Both the position numbers and the translations under genes were made by a program. The notes beneath the pieces are model-generated. The model saw only the letters and a program-made list of their open reading frames with translations. It searched no databases and had not been told where the DNA came from. From Gallionella sp. (GTDB lineage Bacteria; Pseudomonadota; Gammaproteobacteria; Burkholderiales; Gallionellaceae), in the NCBI GenBank assembly GCA_030682375.1, contig JAUXOL010000013.1, positions 230,051-294,050 on the forward strand: a stretch of 64,000 nucleotides of DNA, in the 5' to 3' direction. Shown here one piece after another: positions 26,953 to 35,684 of the stretch (the first letter of the stretch is position 1; each line of letters starts with the position of its first letter).

Positions 26953-27369
26953 TTGTCGACTGAAGCCACACAAGAAAAAAAACGAGACCCCAACAATCCG
27001 TGCCTGTTCTGCAAGGACCCGCGCGGAGTGTCGTTGCAGCATGAACTTGCCTACAGTGCGCGCGACACCTACCCGACCAGTCCGGGACATACCTTGGTCA
27101 TTCCGCGTCGGCATGTCGCCAGCTTTTTCGAGCTGACGCCGGAAGAAGTCGCGGCCTGCATGGGACTCATCCAGCAGGAAAAGAAACTGCTGGATGCAGA
27201 GCTCCATCCGGACGGCTACAACATCGGCGTCAATGTAGGCCCAGCGGCCGGGCAAAGCATCCTCCATGTCCATATCCACATCATCCCCCGCTACAAAGGG
27301 GACGTTGAGAACCCACAGGGAGGCGTGCGACATGTGATACCCCACAAGGCACACTACACGCGCAAATAA
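26953..27369 (+). CDS. HIT-family hydrolase
   Basis: 138 aa; CLFCKDPRGVSLQHELAYSARDTYPTSPGHTLVIPRRHV ... QSILHVHIHIIPRYKGD (HxHxHxx). Confidence 0.92.
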   Translation: MSTEATQEKKRDPNNPCLFCKDPRGVSLQHELAYSARDTYPTSPGHTLVIPRRHVASFFELTPEEVAACMGLIQQEKKLLDAELHPDGYNIGVNVGPAAGQSILHVHIHIIPRYKGDVENPQGGVRHVIPHKAHYTRK

Positions 27370-27458
27370 TACAGTTCCAGGGCCAATTGGGAGGGGCCAG
27401 CTACGACAAACCTCCCGCTATCGAGCATCTGTTTTCTACAACCAAAGGAGATAGGAAC

Positions 27459-27629
27459 ATGAGTGATGAAAAGAAACCGTTTTGCCGTCCCAAAATTCCG
27501 GACGGTCACGCATTCCGCGTAACCACCCGACAGAAAGAGATTGTGCCGGGGCAGTTCTTTGTCGGCTACGAAACCACTTGGGAACCGGCGCAGAAAGAAG
27601 TGCCCTACACCACGCCCAAGCATCCCTGA
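27459..27629 (+). CDS. 56-aa protein of unknown function
   Basis: MSDEKKPFCRPKIPDGHAFRVTTRQKEIVPGQFFVGYETTWEPAQKEVPYTTPKHP with AAAGGAGATAGGAAC RBS region. Confidence 0.6.
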   Translation: MSDEKKPFCRPKIPDGHAFRVTTRQKEIVPGQFFVGYETTWEPAQKEVPYTTPKHP

Positions 27630-27822
27630 ACTAATCAGCAAAGAAAGATCAGCCGCGCGAGCCTGAACAGCCGCGCGGCTTCTCAATGTGGGCCCCTTGA
27701 TACAACGATGCGGCTGCGGCAAGACTCACAAGCCAATAGTTGACAAATTCACTCAATAGTTCGACGATGGTCGTCCGGGTGAGCCTTTTCCTGCCCACCC
27801 TCGTCAGCAGGAGGACGCCATC

Positions 27823-28188
27823 ATGCTCGACATCAACAAAGCCATCAGCGATCCGCGCCATTACGCAATCGACCCGGACGGCAACATGTCCGACCTTCCC
27901 CCTTGGTCACCCAACTTCGCCAATCAGCAGGCCGAACTCGAAGGCCTGATGCTCACCGACGAACATTGGGAGATCATCTACTACCTGCGCGAACGCTACC
28001 GACGAGACGGAGGCTCGGATCCCGCACGGGATGTATTGCGCGATCTGGAAAGCCGTTTTTGCGACAAGCGCGGATGCAGTCATCTGTACGAACTGTTTCC
28101 GCACGGCCCGGTGAGTCAGGCCAGCCTGCTGGCCGGCCTGCCGCTGCCGAATCATGCGCACGACATTTCGTTCGGCAGCGTGATGTAA
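27823..28188 (+). CDS. DsrC/TusE-family protein lacking the C-terminal cysteines
   Basis: 121 aa; LPPWSPNFANQQAELEGLMLTDEHWEIIYYLRERY...HLYELFPHGPVSQASLLAGLPLPNHAHDISFGSVM. Confidence 0.85.
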   Translation: MLDINKAISDPRHYAIDPDGNMSDLPPWSPNFANQQAELEGLMLTDEHWEIIYYLRERYRRDGGSDPARDVLRDLESRFCDKRGCSHLYELFPHGPVSQASLLAGLPLPNHAHDISFGSVM

Positions 28189-28510
28189 GTTTTCGCCATA
28201 CACGAACTGTCGCATTGCCGCGTCACACTAGCCTACCGATTGCCGGAAACTCACCGAACCATCGTTGCGGTTACGTGCGGAGGCACAGGCTGATGTCGTA
28301 TCCGGCCGACGCCGAAAGACGCCTTTGAAAACAGACTGCATGCAGCCTGCTTGATTATGTCTGTCGGGACTGCATACGCACAAAATCTCGCGAGATGCGC
28401 AGGGCATAACATTCCATTGAGATAATATGTCCGCCGCGTATCCATACGCGCAGCCCCACCTGACTGAAAGGATGCGGGCGCTTACATCAATAGTTCAAGG
28501 GAGTGCTGGA

Positions 28511-29941
28511 TTGAAAACGATCACGATTCGCAATGTGATGGAGAGTAGCGGCGTGGCATTCGGCACGAGCGGCGCTCGCGGCCTGGTTAGCCAGATGACC
28601 GACGAGGTTTGCACGGCCTATGCGGCCGCTTTCCTGGATGTGGTGCGCCAGTCATTTAACGTGAAGCGCATCGCATTGGGAATCGACTTGCGCCCCAGCA
28701 GCCCGCGGATTGCGGCCGCCTGCGCCTCGGCCATACGCGCACAGGGCATCGCGGTCGATTATTGCGGCGCACTGCCGACGCCCGCACTGGCGCTGTACGC
28801 TCAGACCCAAGGCATCCCCGCGATCATGGTGACCGGCAGCCACATCCCGTTCGACCGCAACGGCATCAAGTTCTACCGGCCAGACGGCGAGATCACCAAG
28901 GCAGATGAACTTGCCATCGCCGATGCGACCGTTCAGTTGGCCGATAGTGACGGGCAGCCGCTGCCCGTTGCCAACGCTGCCGCGCTCGACCAATTCGTCC
29001 GGCGTTATCTCGATTTCTTTCCAGCGAACTGTTTCTCCGGCTTGCATCTGGGCATCTACGAACATTCCAGCGTGGCTCGCGACGTGCTGCGGCGCATTCT
29101 GGAGGGACTGGGCGCCGATGTCGTCTCGCTCGGCCGCACCGAGGAATTCGTGCCCATAGACACCGAGGCGGTCGCCGAAGTGGATGTGCAAAGAGGCAAA
29201 CAGTGGGCCGCAGAGCACCATTTCGATGCGATTATTTCGACCGATGGCGATGGTGACCGTCCGCTGATATCCGATGAAACGGGCACATGGCTGCGCGGCG
29301 ACATCGTCGGGCTGATCTGCTCGCGTTACCTGGGCGCAAGAAAAGTAGTGGTCCCGGTCAGCTGCAACACGGCCATCGAACTGAGCGGTTCGTTCGAGAC
29401 CGTGCAGCGCACCAGAATCGGATCGCCTTATGTGATCGCCGGGATGCAAGCCGTCGCATCGGGAAGCGACGACGCGGTAGTCGGCTTCGAGGCCAACGGC
29501 GGCTTTCTGGTCGGCTCCCGCTTCGACCGGGCAGGGAGGAAGCTCGCCCCCTTGCCTACCCGCGATTCGATTCTTCCCGCATTGGCCGTGCTGGCCGCAG
29601 CACGGGAGCGCAACGGCAAGGTTTCCGCGCTACTGCGCGACTTGCCCGCGCGCTACACAGCCAGCGACCGGCTGCAGGAGTTTCCGGTGGCACGCAGCAA
29701 GCAGTTGCTGGAAGAACTAGTCAGCGATCCGCAGGCATTGCTGAAATATCTGGCGCCCGACCGAAGCAAGCCAGTCGGGTCCGACTCGACGGATGGGTTG
29801 CGCATCACCTTCGACAACGGAGACATCGTGCACCTGCGCCCATCGGGAAACGCACCCGAACTGCGCTGCTATTGCGAGTCATCGACGCAAGAGCGGGCAA
29901 TGCAGCTCGTGCAGCAGGTATTGGCGCAGATACGGAACTAA
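28511..29941 (+). CDS. Phosphomannomutase/phosphoglucomutase family
   Basis: ORF from 28427; likely TTG start at 28511 preceded by AAGGGAG; FGTSGARGLV, VTGSHIPFDRNGIKFYR, STDGDGDRPL. Confidence 0.86.
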   Translation: MKTITIRNVMESSGVAFGTSGARGLVSQMTDEVCTAYAAAFLDVVRQSFNVKRIALGIDLRPSSPRIAAACASAIRAQGIAVDYCGALPTPALALYAQTQGIPAIMVTGSHIPFDRNGIKFYRPDGEITKADELAIADATVQLADSDGQPLPVANAAALDQFVRRYLDFFPANCFSGLHLGIYEHSSVARDVLRRILEGLGADVVSLGRTEEFVPIDTEAVAEVDVQRGKQWAAEHHFDAIISTDGDGDRPLISDETGTWLRGDIVGLICSRYLGARKVVVPVSCNTAIELSGSFETVQRTRIGSPYVIAGMQAVASGSDDAVVGFEANGGFLVGSRFDRAGRKLAPLPTRDSILPALAVLAAARERNGKVSALLRDLPARYTASDRLQEFPVARSKQLLEELVSDPQALLKYLAPDRSKPVGSDSTDGLRITFDNGDIVHLRPSGNAPELRCYCESSTQERAMQLVQQVLAQIRN

Positions 29942-30003
29942 CGCGACAGCAGGATGGTAGAGACGCGCTTGTATTCGGCCTCGGTGAAATCAGGAATATT
30001 CAT
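29938..30003 (-). pseudogene. Possible N-terminal remnant, 21-codon ORF MNIPDFTEAEYKRVSTILLSR
   Basis: Reverse-strand translation gives a protein-like N-terminus ending at TAG, which overlaps the neighbouring mutase stop. Confidence 0.25.
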
Positions 30004-30020
30004 AATTTACTAATCGCTCC

Positions 30021-30170
30021 ATGAACATCGAAGAACCGTCGCGAGCGGTTGGAGTGCAAGGCGCACGGCGCGCAGAAACCGGAATGTACATTCAGTACAT
30101 GAGGATTTCGAGCACCGCGCAACGCCGCAATCCAGACGCGCAGTGGTTATTCGAAGTTCATCAGGTCTGA
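30021..30170. repeat. Putative dispersed intergenic repeat
   Basis: GCGAGCGGTTGGAGTGCAAGGCGCACGGCGCGCAGAAACCGGAATGTACATTCAGTACATGAGGATTTCGAGCACCGCGCAACGCCGCAATCCAGACGCGCAGTGG; resembles a dispersed repeat type I recall from related betaproteobacteria; only one copy in this window. Confidence 0.4.
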
Positions 30171-30547
30171 GCCCATGGCAGGCCATCGAAGCGCCAACCG
30201 TTATGAGAATTGCGGTGATGGTTCTCGTCGAGGTCGCCTTCGAATCCGTGCGCGACGTTGTATATATCCTTCAGTCCGGCTTTTTCCAGCGCTTCGCCCG
30301 CATCCGCGGAGCGGCGGCCGGATCGGCAGATGAGCACGACGGGGCGGTTTACGCTAGCCGCCTTGCGCACATGGGCGACGAACATCGGATTGACTTCCCA
30401 ATCCGGCCCGTCCACCCAAGGGATATGAATGGAACCTCGCGGATGACCGACGAACATGTATTCCATCTCGCTACGGACGTCGACGAACACCGCTTCGGGG
30501 TTGGACTGGAGGAAATCGTTGGCTTCTTTTGGGGTGAGATGTTGCAT
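30161..30547 (-). CDS. Rhodanese-like domain protein
   Basis: ORF to 30613; likely start MQHLTPKEANDFLQSNPEAVFVDVRSEMEYMFVGHPRGSIHIPW at 30547; active-site loop CRSGRRS. Confidence 0.9.
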   Translation of the reverse strand: MQHLTPKEANDFLQSNPEAVFVDVRSEMEYMFVGHPRGSIHIPWVDGPDWEVNPMFVAHVRKAASVNRPVVLICRSGRRSADAGEALEKAGLKDIYNVAHGFEGDLDENHHRNSHNGWRFDGLPWAQT

Positions 30548-30616
30548 GATCGCGCTCCTTCTTGACGGGTTCAGGACGGAAAGATTATAGCCCCATGGAC
30601 ACGCAGTCAGCACGTC

Positions 30617-30784
30617 CTACTTCTCCGCGATGTCACGCGACTTCTTCGGTTTGATGACATGCCTGCCCAATCCGGCCAGCTTGCCGTACCGCCACAGGCC
30701 ACGCTCATCAACTGCGAGTAGTACACCGCCTGCTTTGAACTTGAATGCCGTTCGTGCTGACTTTATCTGAGTCCAAGAACCCAT
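30617..30784 (-). CDS. 55-aa ORF of unknown function
   Basis: MGSWTQIKSARTAFKFKAGGVLLAVDERGLWRYGKLAGLGRHVIKPKKSRDIAEK*; below the ORF-track cutoff. Confidence 0.3.
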   Translation of the reverse strand: MGSWTQIKSARTAFKFKAGGVLLAVDERGLWRYGKLAGLGRHVIKPKKSRDIAEK

Positions 30785-30869
30785 TCACATCTCGACAAGC
30801 TCAATGCGAACGGACTCTTGGATAAATCATGCCGAATCAATATGGACGGGGTTTTACAGCGTATCCGAT

Positions 30870-30910
30870 AACCCCATCAGGTAGTGGTCGGCATAGCCCG
30901 AACGGGCGAT
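30870..30910. promoter_or_regulatory. Paired CCC/GGG dyads upstream of the two-component system
   Basis: AACCCCATCAGGTAGTG (30870-30886) and TAGCCCGAACGGGCGAT (30894-30910). Confidence 0.5.
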
Positions 30911-30996
30911 ATCTACCGGTTTTTTCAGCTTATTGATATTTTAAGGAATTAAGCATAGTCTGCCGGACGCTTTTTCCGGAACTGACCACCGAGTCG

Positions 30997-32232
30997 ATGC
31001 AGAAAAAAACGATCACCATCTCCGGCGCCAAACCCAGCGGATTCTCCTGGGTGCGCGATCCGGAATTCACCCCGCCGGGCAAGGATGGCGGGCTGGATAC
31101 CTGTCTGGAACACGAGTTTGCTGCGCCTCGTGCGGGCGAACTGCGTACGCTGCTGGAAACCTTCCTGGAAAGCATCATCGGCACCGTCAACGCGACCGCG
31201 GGTGTAGTTCGGCTGCTCTCGCCGGACGGCCGCACGCTGCAAATCATAGGCTCGGCCGGGTTAACCGCGGAAATACAGGAAGAAGCCGAGAGCTTCGTCG
31301 AACTCGATTGCGAGACCACCGACAAAGCCACTTTCGGCCATGTAATCCATGCGTCGGACATCAGTTGCTGCGACGCTCGACAGAGTTGCCCTTATTCCAG
31401 TTGCCGCTTCCAGTCGCTGGTTGCCGCGCCTCTCGAAACCCAGAACCCAGGGGATGCCCCACTCGGGATACTGACCGTGTTCTTCGACGCCCATCGCGAT
31501 GCCGCCAGCCAGGTCATGAACAGCATCGCCGCCTTCGCCGAAGTGATGAGCGCGACGATAGACCACACGCGCATCAATCACGAAAACAGCCGCAAGGAGC
31601 GACTGGCTGCACGTCAGGAGATCGCCAACGAAATCCACGACTCGCTGGCCCAGACATTGACCTATGCACGCATGCGCGTCAGCCTGCTGCATGATTCGGT
31701 GCGCGACTGCAAAGACGCGATGGCCCCCAAATATGTGCAAGATATCGACGAGACGCTGGAGATCGCCCAGAAAAGTGCGCGCCAGCTGATCGCCGATTTC
31801 CGCTGCGAACTGAATCCGGGCGGCCTGCTGGCCGCATTGCTGGAAATCACCGCCGAATTCCGCGAACGCAACGACATCGTGCTCGAATACCACAACCGGC
31901 TGGTCGGCCTCGAATTGCCGCTGGAATACGAGATCCAGACCTATTACATCGTACGCGAAGCACTGAACAACATCGGACGCCATTCAGGCGCCACCCATGC
32001 ACGGTTGTTCGTCGATACCGATTTCGGCTACTACGTTTTCACAATCGAGGATAATGGCAGCGGCGCCCATACCTTCACGCCGGTCGAAGGACACTACGGC
32101 ATGATGATCATGCGCGAGCGCGCGCACCGCATCGGCGGCGAAATCAGGGTGGACAGCACATCGGGGCTGGGCACCAGAGTACAGCTTTTCTTCCCCGAAC
32201 CATCGCCGGACTGGAGAACGACAGATGACTGA
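30997..32232 (+). CDS. Soluble GAF-domain histidine kinase (NarX/HisKA_3 type)
   Basis: 411 aa; ARQEIANEIHDSLAQTLTYARMRVSLL H-box; IVREALNNIGRHSGATHARLFV and GHYGMMIMRERAHRIGGEIRVDS; no obvious TM segment. Confidence 0.9.
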   Translation: MQKKTITISGAKPSGFSWVRDPEFTPPGKDGGLDTCLEHEFAAPRAGELRTLLETFLESIIGTVNATAGVVRLLSPDGRTLQIIGSAGLTAEIQEEAESFVELDCETTDKATFGHVIHASDISCCDARQSCPYSSCRFQSLVAAPLETQNPGDAPLGILTVFFDAHRDAASQVMNSIAAFAEVMSATIDHTRINHENSRKERLAARQEIANEIHDSLAQTLTYARMRVSLLHDSVRDCKDAMAPKYVQDIDETLEIAQKSARQLIADFRCELNPGGLLAALLEITAEFRERNDIVLEYHNRLVGLELPLEYEIQTYYIVREALNNIGRHSGATHARLFVDTDFGYYVFTIEDNGSGAHTFTPVEGHYGMMIMRERAHRIGGEIRVDSTSGLGTRVQLFFPEPSPDWRTTDD

Positions 32233-32902
32233 CAAATTGAAGGTGGTGCTGGTAGACGACCAGAGCCTGTGCCGACGCGGCTTGAGCGAACTGCTGTCGA
32301 ACTGCTATGGCTTCAGCGTCTTGGGCACGACCGCCAGCATAGACGAACTGCGTCTGCTGCTCGACCAGAAACCGGATCTGCTAATCGTCGATCTGCGCAT
32401 GAAGCCGCTGGACGGCATCTCGCTGCTTGAACTGCTCCGCAGCGAGGGCTACGCCACGCCCGCCGTGATGCTGACGATGAGCGATTCCGAAAACGATCTG
32501 GCCCGCGCGATCCGCGCCGGCGTGCGCGGTTATCTGCTGAAGGACATGGCGCCGGAAGACGTCGTCGATTCGATCCGGCGCGTCGCTGCCGGCGAACTGG
32601 TCGTCGCACCGACGATGACCATCAAGATGATAGACCTGCTGCGCGGCGACCAACCCGATCAGGAGCCGAAGAACTCATTGAAACTGCTGACCGAGCGCGA
32701 ACGCGAGATCCTGCAACTGCTGGCGCGCGGCGAAAGCAACAAGGCCATCGCACAGACCCTGTCGATCAGCTACGACACGGTCAAGCAGCATGTCCGCCAC
32801 ATCCTGAACAAGCTCAACCTGTCATCGCGGGTCAAGGCGGCGGTACTGTTCGCCAAGGAACAGGGAATGTCGAACGACAACGACAGACCGCCGAGCTGCT
32901 AA
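32225..32902 (+). CDS. NarL/FixJ-family response regulator
   Basis: 225 aa; KVVLVDDQSLCRRGLSELL receiver; LTEREREILQLLARGESNKAIAQTLSISYDTVKQHVRHILNKLNLSSRVKAAV HTH. Confidence 0.95.
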   Translation: MTDKLKVVLVDDQSLCRRGLSELLSNCYGFSVLGTTASIDELRLLLDQKPDLLIVDLRMKPLDGISLLELLRSEGYATPAVMLTMSDSENDLARAIRAGVRGYLLKDMAPEDVVDSIRRVAAGELVVAPTMTIKMIDLLRGDQPDQEPKNSLKLLTEREREILQLLARGESNKAIAQTLSISYDTVKQHVRHILNKLNLSSRVKAAVLFAKEQGMSNDNDRPPSC

Positions 32903-32944
32903 CCCCCCATACGGGCTATATTGCCACTTACCCGATGTGGTTAT
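32903..32944. promoter_or_regulatory. Paired CCC/GGG dyads upstream of SQR gene
   Basis: CCCCCCATACGGGCTAT (32903-32919) and TTACCCGATGTGGTTAT (32928-32944). Confidence 0.55.
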
Positions 32945-32974
32945 AGACACCCCCCGACCGATTGCGCCTAATAG

Positions 32975-34393
<1,419 letters not shown>

Positions 34394-34425
34394 TCCTCAA
34401 GCTGCCCCCATGTGGGGCAACGGGG

Positions 34426-34863
34426 TCAACGGGGCGCGATACAGTGCCCCGTTTGTTTTTGCTCGCGCGTGATCTGTTCGGCCATCGTGCGGCAAACCTC
34501 CGCCGACTGCGCCCCCGCCTCGACCACAACGCGCAACGTCCCGGCTTGCACGACATGGCGATCGATCGGCAGTCCCTTCAGTGCCTGAAGCGACGCGTCA
34601 TCCAATTGCGTTGGGCACCCCTGCTCTATGCGGCAATCGACACACTTGCTGCGCAGGGCATCGATCATCTTCTGCTCGCTCTCGCGGCAACGCGTTTCAT
34701 CGCGCCAAGGCGCATCGACAAAAACCAGTGCGCTGCCGTCAGGGAACATCACACGCACAAAGGGAAAATGGCGCTCACCGCTCAACAGCAACATAACGAC
34801 GCTGACCAGGGCTATCCCCAACGCAGCCGCGAAATAATGATGAGAAAGTTTCTGCATCACCAC
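34426..34863 (-). CDS. Hypothetical membrane-anchored Cys-containing protein
   Basis: 145 aa, N-terminal TM FAAALGIALVSVVMLLL; CVDCRIEQGCPTQLDD. Confidence 0.55.
   Translation of the reverse strand: MVMQKLSHHYFAAALGIALVSVVMLLLSGERHFPFVRVMFPDGSALVFVDAPWRDETRCRESEQKMIDALRSKCVDCRIEQGCPTQLDDASLQALKGLPIDRHVVQAGTLRVVVEAGAQSAEVCRTMAEQITREQKQTGHCIAPR
34428..34460 (+). terminator. Intrinsic terminator after sqr
   Basis: AACGGGGC-N9-GCCCCGTTTGTTTTT. Confidence 0.8.
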
Positions 34864-35558
34864 ACCCCCGGTATCATGCGAGGCGTCCGTTGCGCATATT
34901 CCCGGTACTCGGGAAAGGTCGCGGAGAGCACCTTCTCCTCGTTAACCATGCGACGCACCTGGAAAAAGAAATGCACCACCAGCACCAGCACCGCCTCCCA
35001 GGACAGGAACTGCATGAAGACACCGATGATCGCCACCTCTTCGGCCAGATACAGCGGATGCCGAACCAGGGCATAGGGTCCCGTCGTCACCAGCCGTCGC
35101 GCCTCGGCCATGATGCTGATGGATCGTCCCAGATGTGTCAGCGCCACGATGCAGAAATAGTTTCCGACAAGCAGCAACAAGGTCGATGCCAGATTCAGTT
35201 CCAGCGAGAGTTCGGGACGATCCAGCAGCATGAACAGATTGCCCAGCGTCAGTCCGAGCAAGGCGGAAACCTTGGGTTCCCAGCCGGCGGCTTTATTGAC
35301 GGGTTGCGCGCGGATGAAATGAAAAATAACCAGCAGCCCCAGAAAACCTAGCAGCGACACGCGTGCCGCGACAGCGGAAGTGAACGACCAGTCCCAATCA
35401 ATCGGCGGACGTGCCAGCAACCCGTCCAACCCCAGCGTTTCCCTGATGAAAAAATAGGCTGTAAAACAGATGATAGGCAGGCGCATCAGCCTGTCGTAAG
35501 CGGCAGACATTTCAGACATTATGGAATTTTTCGGAGACCACTCATAAGAATTAACCAC
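34857..35558 (-). CDS. Isoprenylcysteine carboxylmethyltransferase/phospholipid methyltransferase-like membrane protein
   Basis: 233 aa; multiple TMs; LVTTGPYALVRHPLYLAEEVAIIGVF and EEKVLSATFPEYREYAQRTPRMIPGVW. Confidence 0.85.
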   Translation of the reverse strand: MVNSYEWSPKNSIMSEMSAAYDRLMRLPIICFTAYFFIRETLGLDGLLARPPIDWDWSFTSAVAARVSLLGFLGLLVIFHFIRAQPVNKAAGWEPKVSALLGLTLGNLFMLLDRPELSLELNLASTLLLLVGNYFCIVALTHLGRSISIMAEARRLVTTGPYALVRHPLYLAEEVAIIGVFMQFLSWEAVLVLVVHFFFQVRRMVNEEKVLSATFPEYREYAQRTPRMIPGVW

Positions 35559-35684
35559 TCAGCACAACATGCTTTTCAAGGCCGACATCATAACCTCAAA
35601 AAAGCCTTCCCGATTCCAACCTTTCCGGAACGATGATTATGCTCGGCCCATAATTCGGATTGGCATTCAGCCTGTACAGCAGCG

